Assembly (NCBI GenBank): GCA_018857735.1
Contig: JABMCL010000565.1
Location: 36,001-100,000 of the forward strand
Length of the DNA stretch: 64,000 bases
Direction of reading: 5' to 3'
DNA from: Alviniconcha marisindica
Taxonomy: Eukaryota; Mollusca; Gastropoda; Provannidae
The position numbers were made by a program, and so were the translations under genes. Every line of letters starts with the position of its first letter. Position 1 is the stretch's first letter. The notes under the pieces are model-generated. The model was not told the DNA's origin. It made no database searches and saw nothing but the letters and a program-made list of their open reading frames with translations. Below are positions 45,916 through 59,282 of the stretch, piece after piece.

Positions 45916-46107
45916 CCCGACATCCCGTCAAATTTTTTGGCCGATTCATTTCTGCGGGACCAGATCCATCCCCATATATTAATCATGTTTGTATGAAACT
46001 ATGCATGCGTCTGGGATAATAATAATAGCGCCTCCAACTACTACTTTTATTATTGCCGGTTTTTCCAAATTGCCCCTCCCCACTCTGGGGAGAAAAAGGC
46101 ATTGGGG

Positions 46108-46360
46108 ACAAAAAAAAAACAAAAACAAACAAAAACAAAAAAACAAACAAAACCCCCAACAAAAAAACACAAACCCCCCCGGAACCCCCCAAACACCAAA
46201 ATTAAACCAATCACCCCATCAAAAAAAACAAAAAAAAAACTAGCAAAAACAAAGCAAAAACAAAAAAAAAAAAAAAAAAATACACGCAAAAACAAACAAA
46301 CAAACAAACAAAAAAAAAAAAAAAAAAACACCCCCAACCACCACCACCACCACCAACAAA
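46108..46360. repeat. A-rich CAAA-type low-complexity tract
   Basis: CAAA and CAAAA units with C-runs, ending in a CCA run. Confidence 0.9.
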
Positions 46361-46925
46361 CAAACCCCCATCTGCATTGTAACCGGTCGCCAAATATACA
46401 CGCATTAAGTTCAAGTCGCTTCTACTTGCAGTAACAATGCTTGAAAAATTCCCAGGCCTTCACGAGGGGTGGGATTTCTTCTTCCTAATCTTTACCCACG
46501 ATCTGAACAAACTCACACGCGACAGAAGAGAAAAGACAAAGATATCGAATGGAGGGCTCTAAAGTCGACGCAAGGACATCGCATTCAATATGATATGAAG
46601 TGAAATCGCCACGGCACTCAGGTGCTATAATCCTCCGCGTCCAATAGAAACTCTCGTGTTTGCGTTTCGATGTCCTCTCGCTGTGTGCATAGCACTCACG
46701 CTCGAGCGTTGCTCCGTAAAAGAGAAACAGTTGCGTCGGTCGGCAGACTCCGATGTTAGGGATTAGCAGACGGAAACTCTCAGGCAGATGGGTCAAGACC
46801 TTTTGCGAAAACTTCAAGACGGCACACCTGTGAGCCGATATCAATTCATCATAATCTTCAAGAGGGATCGGTCCCGAGGGAGACCGAATCTTGATAAGTT
46901 TAGGAGAGTGCAGGGGGAGTGGGGA
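46361..46925. other. Repeat-poor unique segment
   Basis: About 560 bases with balanced composition and no simple repeats. The minus-strand 182-residue frame covering it has no recognisable domain and starts in an artefactual poly-Pro/His stretch. Confidence 0.4.
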
Positions 46926-46929
46926 GTGG

Positions 46930-46977
46930 GGTGGTGGTGGTGGTGGTGGTGGTGGTGGTGGTGGTGGTGGTGGTGGC
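46930..46977. repeat. (GGT)n trinucleotide microsatellite
   Basis: About 16 GGT units giving poly-Trp/Gly/Val or His on the other strand. Confidence 0.95.
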
Positions 46978-47214
46978 ATACCAAGGTCCAAGAGCTTGGT
47001 AGAGGTTTTCCACAAACACGCAACCCTCTTCAAGGAGGCCCTAATCTTCCAGGCTGCCTCTAGATAGCGAGCTGCCGGCGGTGCCTCTGTATGGCTATAG
47101 TTTCAGAATCAAGTCTCACTCGAAGAGGTTTTCATGGGTTGTTGGGGTTCAGTCGTTGAGCTGGCAGCGGGGCGAGGCAGTGAGTGGGGGATGGGGGTGG
47201 GGAGTGAAGAATGA

Positions 47215-47360
47215 AACAAAGAAACAAAGAAAAAGGAACAACAACAACAACTCCCCAAAACAACAACAACAACAAAACAACAATAACAAAGAAAGAACAA
47301 AACAAACAACAAACAACAACAACAAACAAAGAAAGAAAGAGACAAAGGAAAAAAAGAGAA

Positions 47361-47432
<72 letters not shown>

Positions 47433-47450
47433 GGGGGGGGGGAGGGGAAA
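47215..47450. repeat. CAA-rich tract and (GA)n microsatellite
   Basis: ACAACAACA units at 47238-47330, GA at 47365-47428, then a G-run. Confidence 0.95.
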
Positions 47451-47679
47451 AAAAGAAGAAGAGCGTTTATAAAACTAAGAAGCGGATGAATAATCAGACT
47501 GAATAACAGTCGATATGCTCTTCGGTCACATCTACAGTTCTTTATAACCTGGTTTAAAAAAAAATCACACACACACACAAAAAATCAACAACAACGGCTG
47601 GGTTCAAGTGGTGGCGGTAGAGTGTGGTGTGGTGGGGGTAGGGGTAGGGGTAGTGGACTGGGATGCTGTGGTCACGACA

Positions 47680-48112
47680 CGCCATCTCGCTACTCCTGGG
47701 TACCACTGTGGTCACGACGGGGTATCTCGCTATTCCTGGGTACCGCTGTGGTCACGACGGGGTATCTCGCTACTCCTGGGTACCGCTGTGGTCACGACGG
47801 GGTATCTCGCTACTCCTGGGTACCGCTGTGGTCACGACGGGGTATCTCGCTACTCCTGGGTACCGCTGTGGTCACGACGGGGTATCTCGCTACTCCTGGG
47901 TACCGCTGTGGTCACGACGGGGTATCTCGCTACTCCTGGGTACCGCTGTTTGGGCACGACGGGGTATCTCGCTACTCCTGGGTACCGCTGTGGTCACGAC
48001 GGGGTATCTCTCTATTCCTGGGTACCGCTTTGGTCACGACGGGGTATCTCGCTACTCCTGGGTACCGCTGTGGTCACGACGGGGTATCTCGCTACTCCTG
48101 GGTACCGCCGCA
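47680..48112. repeat. 40-bp minisatellite, about 11 copies
   Basis: The unit consists of TACCGCTGTGGTCACGACGG followed by GGTATCTCGCTACTCCTGGG. Copies are nearly identical, with one carrying a GTTTGGGCACG change near 47948. Forty is not a multiple of three, so all three forward frames cycle through the same sequence and stay open; none is shown to be coding. Confidence 0.95.
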
Positions 48113-48254
48113 TTGTGTGCAGACATGGTAACCTCCGAGCACTCTCTCGAAGAACTGAAGAAGATGCAAATTTCGGTCAATCTGCTCTTCACAAGGGCTG
48201 GAGCACAAGACCTGGTGACACGCTGGCTGTTTGACATGGACTCGGTTTCCCCAT

Positions 48255-48375
48255 CGTGAGACTGGAGCTGTTTTGTCACAGCCACTCGAAAATCACCGTC
48301 AGTCTTCACTGATAAAGGTAAGTTTTGTCACAGCCACTCGAAAATCACCGTCAGACTTCACTGATAAAGGTAGGT
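48255..48375. repeat. Tandem duplication of about 59 bp
   Basis: TTTTGTCACAGCCACTCGAA, ATCACCGTCAG and CTTCACTGATAAAGGTA occur twice, at about 48270-48320 and 48324-48374. Confidence 0.85.
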
Positions 48376-48659
48376 TTGAAGGAGTACAAGATGTTTTGAA
48401 TTTGGACTGCGGCAAAGAATTTATCAGAGTCTTACGGTACTTCACCTGCAGACTGTGGTTGAGAAGCACAGTGCTGCAGATAAAGAGTATCGAACCCCCC
48501 TCCGACTTGCCCCCCCCCCCCCCCCCACCCGCCACTCACAAGATTAAAAAAAAAATGATAGAACCTGTATCGAAAAGATACGATTTTTTGTTTTATTCAT
48601 TCATCGTTAATTCCTTCGGAAAATGTCAATTTGGGAAAACCTTTTCTCAGCACGCCGTG

Positions 48660-49555
48660 TAGAACTGCCCCCACCACACCTAAGAAACAGCAGAACACAC
48701 CCTATAGAACTACCCACACTACTACTAAGAAACAGCAGAACACACCCTATAGAACTGCCCACACTATTACTAAGAAACAGCAGAACACACCCTATAGAAC
48801 TACCCACACTACTACTAAGAAACAGCAGAACACACAATATAGAACTGCTCCCACTACTACTAAGAAACAGCAGAACACACATATAGAACTGCCCACACTA
48901 CTACTAAGAAAAAGCAGAAAACACCCTATAGAACTGCCCACACTACTACTAAGAAACAGCAGAACACACCCTATAGAACTGCCCACACTACTACTAAGAA
49001 ACAGCAGAACACACAATATAGAACTGCCCACACTACTACCAAGAAGCATCAGAACACATAATATAGAACTGCCCCCACTACTGCTAAGAAACAGCAGAAT
49101 ACACAATATAGAACTGCCCACCCTACAGTTAAGAAGCAGCAGAATACACAGTATAGAACTGCCCACCCTACAGTTAAGAAACAGCAGAACACATCCTATG
49201 GAGCTGCCCCCACTACAACTATGAAACAGCAGAACACACCCTATAGAACTGCCCCCCCCCTCCCCCTACAATTAAGAAACAGCAGAACACACAATATAGA
49301 ACTGCCCACACTACAATTAAGAAACAGCAGAACACACAATATAGAACTGCCCACACTACAATTAAGAAACAGCAGAACACACAATATAGAACTGCCCACA
49401 CTACAATTAAGAAACAGCAGAACACACAATATAGAACTGCCCCCACTACAATTAAGAAACAGCAGAACACACAATATAGAACTGCCCCCACTACAATTAA
49501 GAAACAGCAAGGGAGCACACAATATAGAGCTGCCCCCACTACAATAATTATTTAG
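48660..49555. repeat. 45-bp minisatellite, about 20 copies
   Basis: The unit has TATAGAACTGCCC, CACTACTACTAAGAAACAGC and AGAACACA..; later units use ACTACAATTAAGAAACAGC. Because 45 is a multiple of three, frames stay open on both strands with a 15-residue repeat. Simple point variation and no domain argue against a gene. Confidence 0.92.
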
Positions 49556-49976
49556 AGCACACTGTGCGTACACTCATGGGACGGTTAGAACTGATGTATA
49601 GGTGATGTGCCCCCTTCACCCTATCAAAGGGATTGATTTTTTTAAAATTATATATTTAACCCCCTTGCAGTCAACCATAAAAATATTTTTAAAATCCACA
49701 TTGGCGAAGGAAGACGAAGACGAAGAACAAGAACAAGAAGACGCTGATTCTCTTCATCCAACGCCAGCTGAAACTTAGTTAGGTAGTAACTGGATCAGTT
49801 TTAACGTCTCAGTTGCCGACCACTCAGGGTCACTACAGGATGAAGTCAACTGCAAAGGTCATATGAGGGTGAAACAGAATTATTCAAGTTACAAGTACGA
49901 AAGGTCTCGGTTACTGTTGGTGTTACCTGAGGTAAAAAGGAGGGTACAATAGTTGTGAAAAAGATCTTCAGAATCT
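49556..49976. other. Intergenic, no gene recognised
   Basis: Unique DNA with a GAAGACGAAGA patch at 49710-49742. Nothing identified. Confidence 0.4.
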
Positions 49977-52230
<2,254 letters not shown>

Positions 52231-52240
52231 AAGTATGAAA

Positions 52241-52241
52241 G

Positions 52242-52339
<98 letters not shown>

Positions 52340-52346
52340 GCACACA

Positions 52347-52377
<31 letters not shown>

Positions 52378-52379
52378 GA
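52241..52379. repeat. (CA)n microsatellite ending in (CG)n
   Basis: About 120 bases of CA followed by a CGCGCG run. Confidence 0.97.
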
Positions 52380-53034
52380 GCCATAACCTTTCACGTGTTT
52401 GGGTCTTGTTCTTTTCTCTCTTTCGTTTTTCCCCTTTACTCTTCTATTTTCTTTTGCTGCCTTTCTTTCTGTATGTATTAATTTTGTTTATTTTCTCTTT
52501 CATTCATCCTTCCTTCCTTCCCTTTCTCTTAGCAACTGTTGATTTTGCAGGGTGGAAACCGACGACGAGACGCAAAACGCCCGGTTGTTGCAAAAACCAC
52601 GACCGGAAGAAAGCCATCCACACGCACTAAGACATGATACGGCTACATGGGACAAAATTCCCAGGCCCGACGGCAAACATTTTAACCGGGCAAAACAAAT
52701 ATTTGACTTTTCGCACGGCGGGTAGAATTGGTAGATTTTTCTTTTTCTAAACTTTGGCTCTTGCCTTTTCGCCACGACGCTTTTTACAGGTCATTTTGCT
52801 TTGATGTGGGAGAGAATCGAGAGGCAATAAAAAAATAAACGAAATGCCCCTTGAAGTGAGCGTATCGTGTTGGCGTGAAAAGGTGAAGAAGGGTGCGTGG
52901 CATTTTCCGGATCTGGATGGTGGGGATCAAACGCAAGGATGCGTTAGTTGGTGGCGTGGTGGTTTAGATACGGGGTTTGTACGCCGGTGACTTGAAGGGG
53001 ACACTAAGAGACGATCATCACAAGATTGGTTTAA
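52380..53034. other. Repeat-poor segment, no gene recognised
   Basis: Unique DNA, pyrimidine-rich at first (52400-52530). No frame with a recognisable domain. Confidence 0.4.
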
Positions 53035-53105
53035 TTTTTTAAGCAATAATAGTGAATATATAAAAAGCGCCTTTTCAGACTCAAAGCGCTTTACAACTTA
53101 ATTTT
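53035..53105 (-). repeat. Retroelement tail with AAAGCGC-type end
   Basis: On the minus strand it reads TAAGTTGTAAAGCGCTTTGA, then AAAAGGCGCTTTTTATATAT and ATT-type short repeats, the same design as 43165-43285. Confidence 0.6.
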
Positions 53106-53207
53106 AAAAACAACAACGGGCAACGCGAAAATACCCACGTGCAAATTAATGGTTTATATACAAACAAATAAAAAACGTAAATAAACATAATCATACAAAG
53201 CATAGTG

Positions 53208-53430
<223 letters not shown>

Positions 53431-53754
53431 CTATCGACCGAGGTCATCGAAAGAAATAAAAGCGGCTATACTGGTTTGCAAAAGGTAAGCTTTAAAGAAT
53501 AGTTTAACGGAGCGACGACGACGACGATGATATGACGGAATGATGATACGATGTTTAGAGGGAGGAAGAGGGAGAAGAGAGGAATACCCTAAGGACGGGG
53601 CGGATTGATAACGTTACTTTTCTGATGCTGGTGGCAACTGATGAAGGAAACACTGAACAGAGCGCCGATTAATGATGATAATAATGTTGATAATGATGAC
53701 GATGATGAAGACTGTGGTATCGGTAGTTGCCGTTGAACACAAATGAACTCCACA

Positions 53755-53935
53755 TACACTGCGTAAAACTTTTCCATTCCAGTCGTAAAACGTCCCCATT
53801 CCAGTCGTAAAACTCCCCCGACTCCCCATTCCAGTCGTTGAAACTCCCCAATTCCAGTCGTAGAACTTCCCCAGTCGTAAAACTTACCCATTCCAGTCGT
53901 AAAACTTACCCATTCCAGTCGCAGCATCCCCAGAT
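53755..53935. repeat. Short minisatellite of about 20 bp
   Basis: CCATTCCAGTCGTAAAACTT and variants repeated about eight times. Confidence 0.88.
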
Positions 53936-54399
53936 CCCCCAACGTGTACTTGGGTCCACTGCTTCCTTCTGAAAATCGCCTTCAGTGACGTCCAAGCAGA
54001 AAGGAACACCAGTGAAGACAAAGTGTCAACCCCATGATTTCGATGAAATTCGGCTACAAAGAATCAACAAACAAGGAAGTCAACTGGCGCTCGAAAGACT
54101 TCACACAAACACAGCAAAGACCTGTGTCGCCTACGGTAAGTTTCACCTCAGTGGCATGCGAGTAGATACAAGGTACATAAACTCCGCCAGCGGTTCATCC
54201 TCTTATACCATTTTTGTTTTACGTTATGACCCAGCTTTTTCCTGCTCTTAATTCGCAAAGAGCGAAAACCAGATGCAACATCAGAAAATGCACAAAGGCC
54301 TTGTATGCGGTCAAGTCTAATTTCTGAGGGGTTCTTGTAAAATCGATACTGATGCGCATTCTAGACATGTTCAAGTCCACGTTTCTGGCTATTACCCTA

Positions 54400-54800
54400 C
54401 TGTAACTTTCACAATCCAGGAGACGCAGAAATCCGAGTTTGTTTTGGAGATGCAAATGTAGTCCATGCTTGTATAAGCAATTCAAGTGAAGTCTAAGATT
54501 GTCTAAGGAAACTAAGTGTGAAGTTCAAGATTGTATCAGAAAACCAGGAGAAGTCCAATTTCGTGTACGAGATCCAAATGGAGTCCAAGTTTTTGCATAA
54601 GGAGTCATAATGAAATGCAAGTTTGTCTATGGGATGTAAATGTAGTTTGCAAGTTTTTAAGGGATCCAGGTGAAGTCTGAGTTTGTGCAAGGAATCAAAA
54701 ATGAAGTCCAGGTTAATATAAAGATCTAAGTGAGGTCCAAGTTGTTTATGAGAAATCCAAATGAGCAGTTAATATATTGGGAATCCAAGTCAAGTCCAAG
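54400..54800. repeat. Degenerate minisatellite of about 45 bp
   Basis: GAAGTCCAAGTTTGT.TA..G and GATCCAAATG variants recur every 42-50 bases. Identity between units is low. Confidence 0.75.
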
Positions 54801-54802
54801 TT

Positions 54803-54861
54803 TAAGTAAGTAAACATGGTGCTTAACGTCCACAGAAACCATAAGGCTTATTAGGGACGGG
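54803..54861 (-). mobile_element. 5'-truncated SINE insertion
   Basis: Fifty-nine bases identical to 20986-21044, the 3' end of SINE copy b, including the TAAGTAAGTAAACATGGTGC start. It sits inside a minisatellite, which continues directly afterwards with GTCCAAGTTTGTACAAGGG. Confidence 0.75.
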
Positions 54862-54879
54862 AGCTGTCCAAGTTTGTAC

Positions 54880-55100
54880 AAGGGATCCAAATGAAGTCTG
54901 AGTGTGTGCAAACTGAGGTAAACAACCCAAATGAAGTCTGAGTGTGTGCAAACGGAGGTAAACAACCCAAATGAAGTCTGAGTGTGTGCAAACGGAGGTA
55001 AACAACCCAAATGAAGTCTGAGTGTGTGCAAACGGAGGTAAACAACCCAAATGAAGTCTGAGTGTGTGCAAACGGAGGTAAACAACCCAAATGAAGTCCA
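54880..55100. repeat. 40-bp minisatellite, five copies
   Basis: The unit is AAATGAAGTCTGAGTGTGTG followed by CAAACGGAGGTAAACAACCC. Copies are almost perfect. The unit is a derived form of the degenerate 45-bp repeat to its left. Confidence 0.93.
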
Positions 55101-56240
55101 AGTTTGCATAACAAGGAACCCCAAAATTGAAGGAATGAGTGAACAACTGCTGGTGATTCCTTGGATACCTCACTCTAACTGCAACCGCGTTTTCGTTCTT
55201 TGTGTGTCAGAATTGTTCCTCTCTGGTCTTCTAGCTTTTCCTGTCTCTTTCAGTTGTTCTCTCAACTCTTTCCTGTTCTTGTTTCATTTATTATTGTTTT
55301 TATTGTTTCTTTAGCCCCGTTTTCCCAAAATTGAAGTCCAAGTTTCGGAGGACATCAAACGGAAGTCCAGAAAGACAGAGGGAGAGGAAAGAGAGAGAGA
55401 GAGAGAGAGTAGGGGTGGAGGTAACTGAAATGAAGGAAGAAAGGTGAAGCCTGCATGGGAAGAGAGAAGCCAACGGGTGGTGAAGACACCATTGTGGACG
55501 GACAGGCGGAGGGACCCGGGGACCCTCCCTGCATTGTGTGTAGCGTGTTGACTCGACTCCTTGCCCCCCCCCTCCTCCCCCACCTCCTCCCACCCCACCA
55601 ACCGCCTAGCAGGTGAAAGTGTCTGCCCCTCCCCTGGCAAGCACGGCCTAACACCTTCACAATCACCCGCCATTCACTCCACGGCGCTGTTTTTAGAAAC
55701 AGAACAGAGTCAACTCATCTGCACCTCCTCTCCTTCCGTCTCTCTCTCTTTCTCTCTCTGGGACAGGGAAGGGAGGGGGAAGGGGAGAGAGAGGGAAGGG
55801 GGAAGGGGACTTTATCTAATTAGTCAGCCACTCTATTTTCCGAGCGAAAGGGGAGACGTTGTTTTCAGTAAATATCTGCAAATTGTATTGACGGTTCCTG
55901 ACTGGACGAAAGGGGCGGCATGTGTACACAAACACCTTGTAAATGACGGCCAGATGAATGGCAGCGCCACCCCGGGGCCCGCGGTCGTTGTGGCGAGCAT
56001 GCACGCAGGAAACAGGAGGCAAGGGAGGGAAGCGGCCATCATCACGGCCGTCATGAAGGCCCCTGGCAAATCCAATGAAACTTTTACTGGGGAGGAGGAC
56101 GGCGCGCCCTCGCTGCTTGTTTGTAGCCCATCGAACCGGCGTCCTCGCCGAGGACCTGAACCTGCCCCAGTGAAAAGATCCTCCGCATCGTTCGTGTGTA
56201 ATCACCTCGCTTCTCCCTTCCTTCCTTCGTCCACTTTGAG
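55101..56240. other. Mostly unique region, no gene recognised
   Basis: GGAGA/GA patches at 55375-55410 and 55760-55805, C-rich at 55563-55600. The segment 55810-56240 is repeat-free and GC-rich. The 233-codon forward frame that spans it begins in a C-rich repeat and has no known domain, so I do not call it a gene. Confidence 0.4.
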
Positions 56241-56454
56241 GTGTCCCGTGTCTTTGGTTTAAGGCAATGGTGATGGTAGTGGGGGTGGTGGTGGGTATGG
56301 TGGTAGTGGGGGTGGTGGTGGTTGGGCTCGGTTCTGTCCGTTTTGTTCTCAAACTCGATTGGCTTTCCTCGTTGTTTCTTTGCTGTGCAGTTTTGGCCGT
56401 TCTTTCGGCGACTTCCCTGCCTCTTCAAATAAGGGTGGTGGTTACTGCGATAGT

Positions 56455-56628
<174 letters not shown>

Positions 56629-56712
56629 ATTACCCACAAAAGCGGGTAACTGGGAGGGCCGAGGCTGCACCGGAAGCGGACAAAGGCGCGTGTGGTTCAA
56701 GTGTCTTTGTTG

Positions 56713-56719
56713 AGAGAGA

Positions 56720-56790
<71 letters not shown>
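56713..56790. repeat. (GA)n microsatellite
   Basis: Near-perfect GA run of about 75 bases. Confidence 0.97.
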
Positions 56791-56792
<2 letters not shown>

Positions 56793-56961
56793 AGGCAGCA
56801 TGCCGGTTTTTTTCGGAGACAAATCTGCACCGGCGTTGCTGGACCCTTGGGAACGCAACATCGGCTAGGCGAAGGGACCTCTGCGTTTGTGGCCGTTGTT
56901 TTCCTTTTGCCTTTTGTGCATGCTTGGTATAGTACCGCTAGTTTCGTTGTCTGTCACTGAG

Positions 56962-57045
56962 TGAGCCCGTTTGGTCTGGTGGTTAAGGCCCCCGGCTGGT
57001 AGAGCTGGTGAACCTCTGTTCGAATCGGTGTTTCCTCAGCTGTCT
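56962..57045 (+). mobile_element. tRNA-like SINE head, plus strand
   Basis: GAGCCCGTTTGGTCTGGTGG opens the element. The box-A-like TGGTCTGGTGG is at 56972-56982 and the box-B-like TGTTCGAATCG at 57017-57027, 45 bases apart. The head resembles the reverse complement of SINE copies a-d. The body is missing, and an AAAGAAAGAAAG patch follows. Confidence 0.6.
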
Positions 57046-57139
57046 CTTAAAAAGAAAGAAAGAAAAAAGTGATTCATAGACACCGCCTTGTGACTTTGCC
57101 TCCTCCGCCCCTGCCCAGTCAGAATCTTCAGAGTTTTGA

Positions 57140-57850
57140 AGTTGGACACTATGGGGAAGGACACTGTACGGAAAGACACTATGGGGAAGGACACTGTACG
57201 GAAAGACACTATGGGGAAGGACACTGTACGGAAAGACACTATGGGGAAGGACACTGTACGGAAAGACACTATGGGGAAGGACATGTACGGAAAGACACTA
57301 TGGGAAAGGACACTGTACGGAAAGACACTATGGGGAAGGACACTGTACGGAAAGACACTATGGGGAAGGACATGTACGGAAAGACACTATGGGGAAGGAC
57401 ATGTACGGAAAGACACTATGGGGAAGGACACTGTACGGAAAGACACTATGGGGAAGGACACTGTACGGAAAGACACTATGGGGAAGGACACTGTACGGAA
57501 AGACACTATGGGGAAGGACACTATGGGGAAGGACAATATCCTGAAGGACACTGTACGGAAAGACACATTGGGGAAGGACACTATGGGGAAGGACACTCTC
57601 CGGATGGACACTGTACGGAAAGACACATTGGGGAAGGACACTATGGGGAAGAACAATATCCTGAAGGACACTGTACGGAAAGACACATTGGGGAAGGACA
57701 CTATGGGGAAGGACACTATCCGGAAGGACACTGTACGGAAAGACACATTGGGGAAGGACACTATGGGGAAGGACACTATGGGGAAGGACACTATCCGGAA
57801 GGACAATCTACGGAAGGTAATTATCCGGAAGGACACTACGGAAGACCACT
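57140..57850. repeat. 15/30-bp minisatellite
   Basis: The 30-bp unit GACACTATGGGGAAG plus GACACTGTACGGAAA consists of two related 15-mers. About 47 fifteen-mers occur, with some 13-14-base variants near 57282 and 57371. Because 15 is a multiple of three, two forward frames and one reverse frame are open for 150-266 codons with pentapeptide repeats. There is no signal peptide, domain or splice context supporting a gene. Confidence 0.93.
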
Positions 57851-57870
57851 ATACTCCTTCGCCTTTTGAG

Positions 57871-58734
57871 TGATCAAGGGAAATTTGTTTCCGTCCGAAC
57901 ATTATGAGGTAGAAATGCAATGCGAAGACAACGGTAGTACTGCGAATATTATTTAACGATTTTTCTTCTCGTTCTCGATAAAAACTAATCGCTCGGCCAT
58001 GTTGTTATCGGCAAAAATACCTATATGCCTACATCCCAGGCTCGTTTAAGAATGGTCCATATCAAGTTAGAAATCAGAACTAAGAGTGGGCGGACAGGAA
58101 AAGTTACTTGTTGGGAGACTTTTCTGGGGAACTAGACATGAAAGAACCACAGCAGAAGGATTCAAGGCCCGGGTATGATCCCCCCCCCCCACCCCCAAAC
58201 AACAACAGCAACAACAACAACAACAACAAAAGAACAACAACAGAACAGTAAACAACAAAACTGACAATGTGGTAAATTTTGAAAATAGGCATGAAAATAC
58301 AGAACAAAGCAGTATATTGTAGATATGCTTAACTTATAACAGAAAATAATTAGTTTTACACGAGTAAAATATTAATTAAATAATAACTTAATTGAATAAT
58401 CGTCTTTTATGTTTTTGCCAAAGCTATCGTTTTTCTTTGTGGGAGACATAAATTATACGTTGAAAGCGATTGAAGAAACTTTCTCTGGAAAAATCAGTAC
58501 GATAATCAGTATATGTAGCATATTTGGGGCTTTGACAAAGTTCAAGTCAGCTGCAAATGATCTCCCCTACACTAGCCAGGTGGCGCTGGGCCTATTTGGG
58601 CAGTTCAATGCAAAGTCGCTCATTTTGGTTGCAATTTTTAGATCGATTGTCGCGTAGAAAGAAGAGAACCGAACGGAGTGGTTTTGGTTAAACTTGTTTA
58701 ACTTAACGCCGAGTTGTCTCCGAAGAGCTGCTGG
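57871..58734. other. AT-rich intergenic, no gene recognised
   Basis: A C-run and CAA patch lie at 58180-58230. The 82-codon forward frame 58409-58657 lacks any known domain. Confidence 0.4.
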
Positions 58735-59240
58735 CGGGGACCGAGATCCCATTAGGTGGGGAAAGAGTAAGGCTCTATCTATCGCTACACTGTCACCACC
58801 AGAATGACTCATGCATTAGCCCCTTCACTGCCAAAGCATGTCAAATTTTCTGGGCTGAAATGTGCAAGCAAGCGCCTCCGAACAGTATATTTTTTTCCAG
58901 GTCCTATAACAGATCTACTTTCAGTTCTGTGCGTTTTGATGCTAACCCTTTCGCGTGTAATGCGAAAAAGTAAACAAACAAAAAATGCTTCAGGATTTTG
59001 AAATTTCACTCTTTTACCGGCCGTTTTCAAATGACATCATGGCAGCGAAAGGTTTAAGACCGGCAGCGATGAGAACCATTTTAATGTTCCGTTGATTGCG
59101 AGAGACAAAGTCACGAGACCGTGTCCACAGACCACAATCCTTTTGAACAGAGAGGAGAGCCGAACAGAATCGAACCGAGGTCCCTCTGCTTACCATCCTA
59201 ACGCCTTACCGCTAGGCCACATCCAGGCCAAATCGGTTCG
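58735..59240 (-). mobile_element. tRNA-derived SINE, copy d, split by a MITE
   Basis: GGGACCGAGATCCCATTAGG, CGCTACACTGTCACCACCAG and AATGACTCATGCA precede the MITE. GACCGGCAGCGATGAGAACC, TTTTAATGTTCCGTTGATTG and the head follow it. Minus-strand box A is TGGCCTAGCGG (59209-59219) and box B GGTTCGATTCT (59166-59176). Without the MITE it is about 265 bp. Confidence 0.82.
58816..59057. mobile_element. TTAA-flanked MITE, copy 2, nested in SINE d
   Basis: The left border is TTAG (58816-58819, probably a mutated TTAA) and the right is TTAA (59054-59057). Terminal CCCCTTCACTGCCA is mirrored by GGCAGCGAAAGG. At 242 bp it has the same length as copy 1 and shares GGGCTGAAATGTGCAAGC-type internal sequence with it in the opposite orientation. 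A second ACCCTTTCGCGTG motif lies internally at 58943. Confidence 0.8.
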
Positions 59241-59282
59241 CAGCAAGGAACGGGCAAGCTTTGCTGGCTACATAACGAGGCA

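Noticed and set aside
45243..45996. Pro/Phe- and Gly-rich frames of over 200 codons
   Set aside because: They arise from C, A and T homopolymers in a poorly resolved segment.
47680..48112. Regularly spaced repeats resembling a CRISPR array
   Set aside because: Units are head-to-tail without unique spacers, and the surrounding DNA is eukaryotic.
49660..49690. TTAACCCCCTTGCAGTCAA as a third MITE end
   Set aside because: The similarity is limited to the first bases and no matching inverted right end was found.
55561..56262. A 233-codon forward frame with some non-repetitive sequence
   Set aside because: It begins in a C-rich repeat, has a competing 178-codon frame on the other strand, and shows no domain or splice sites.
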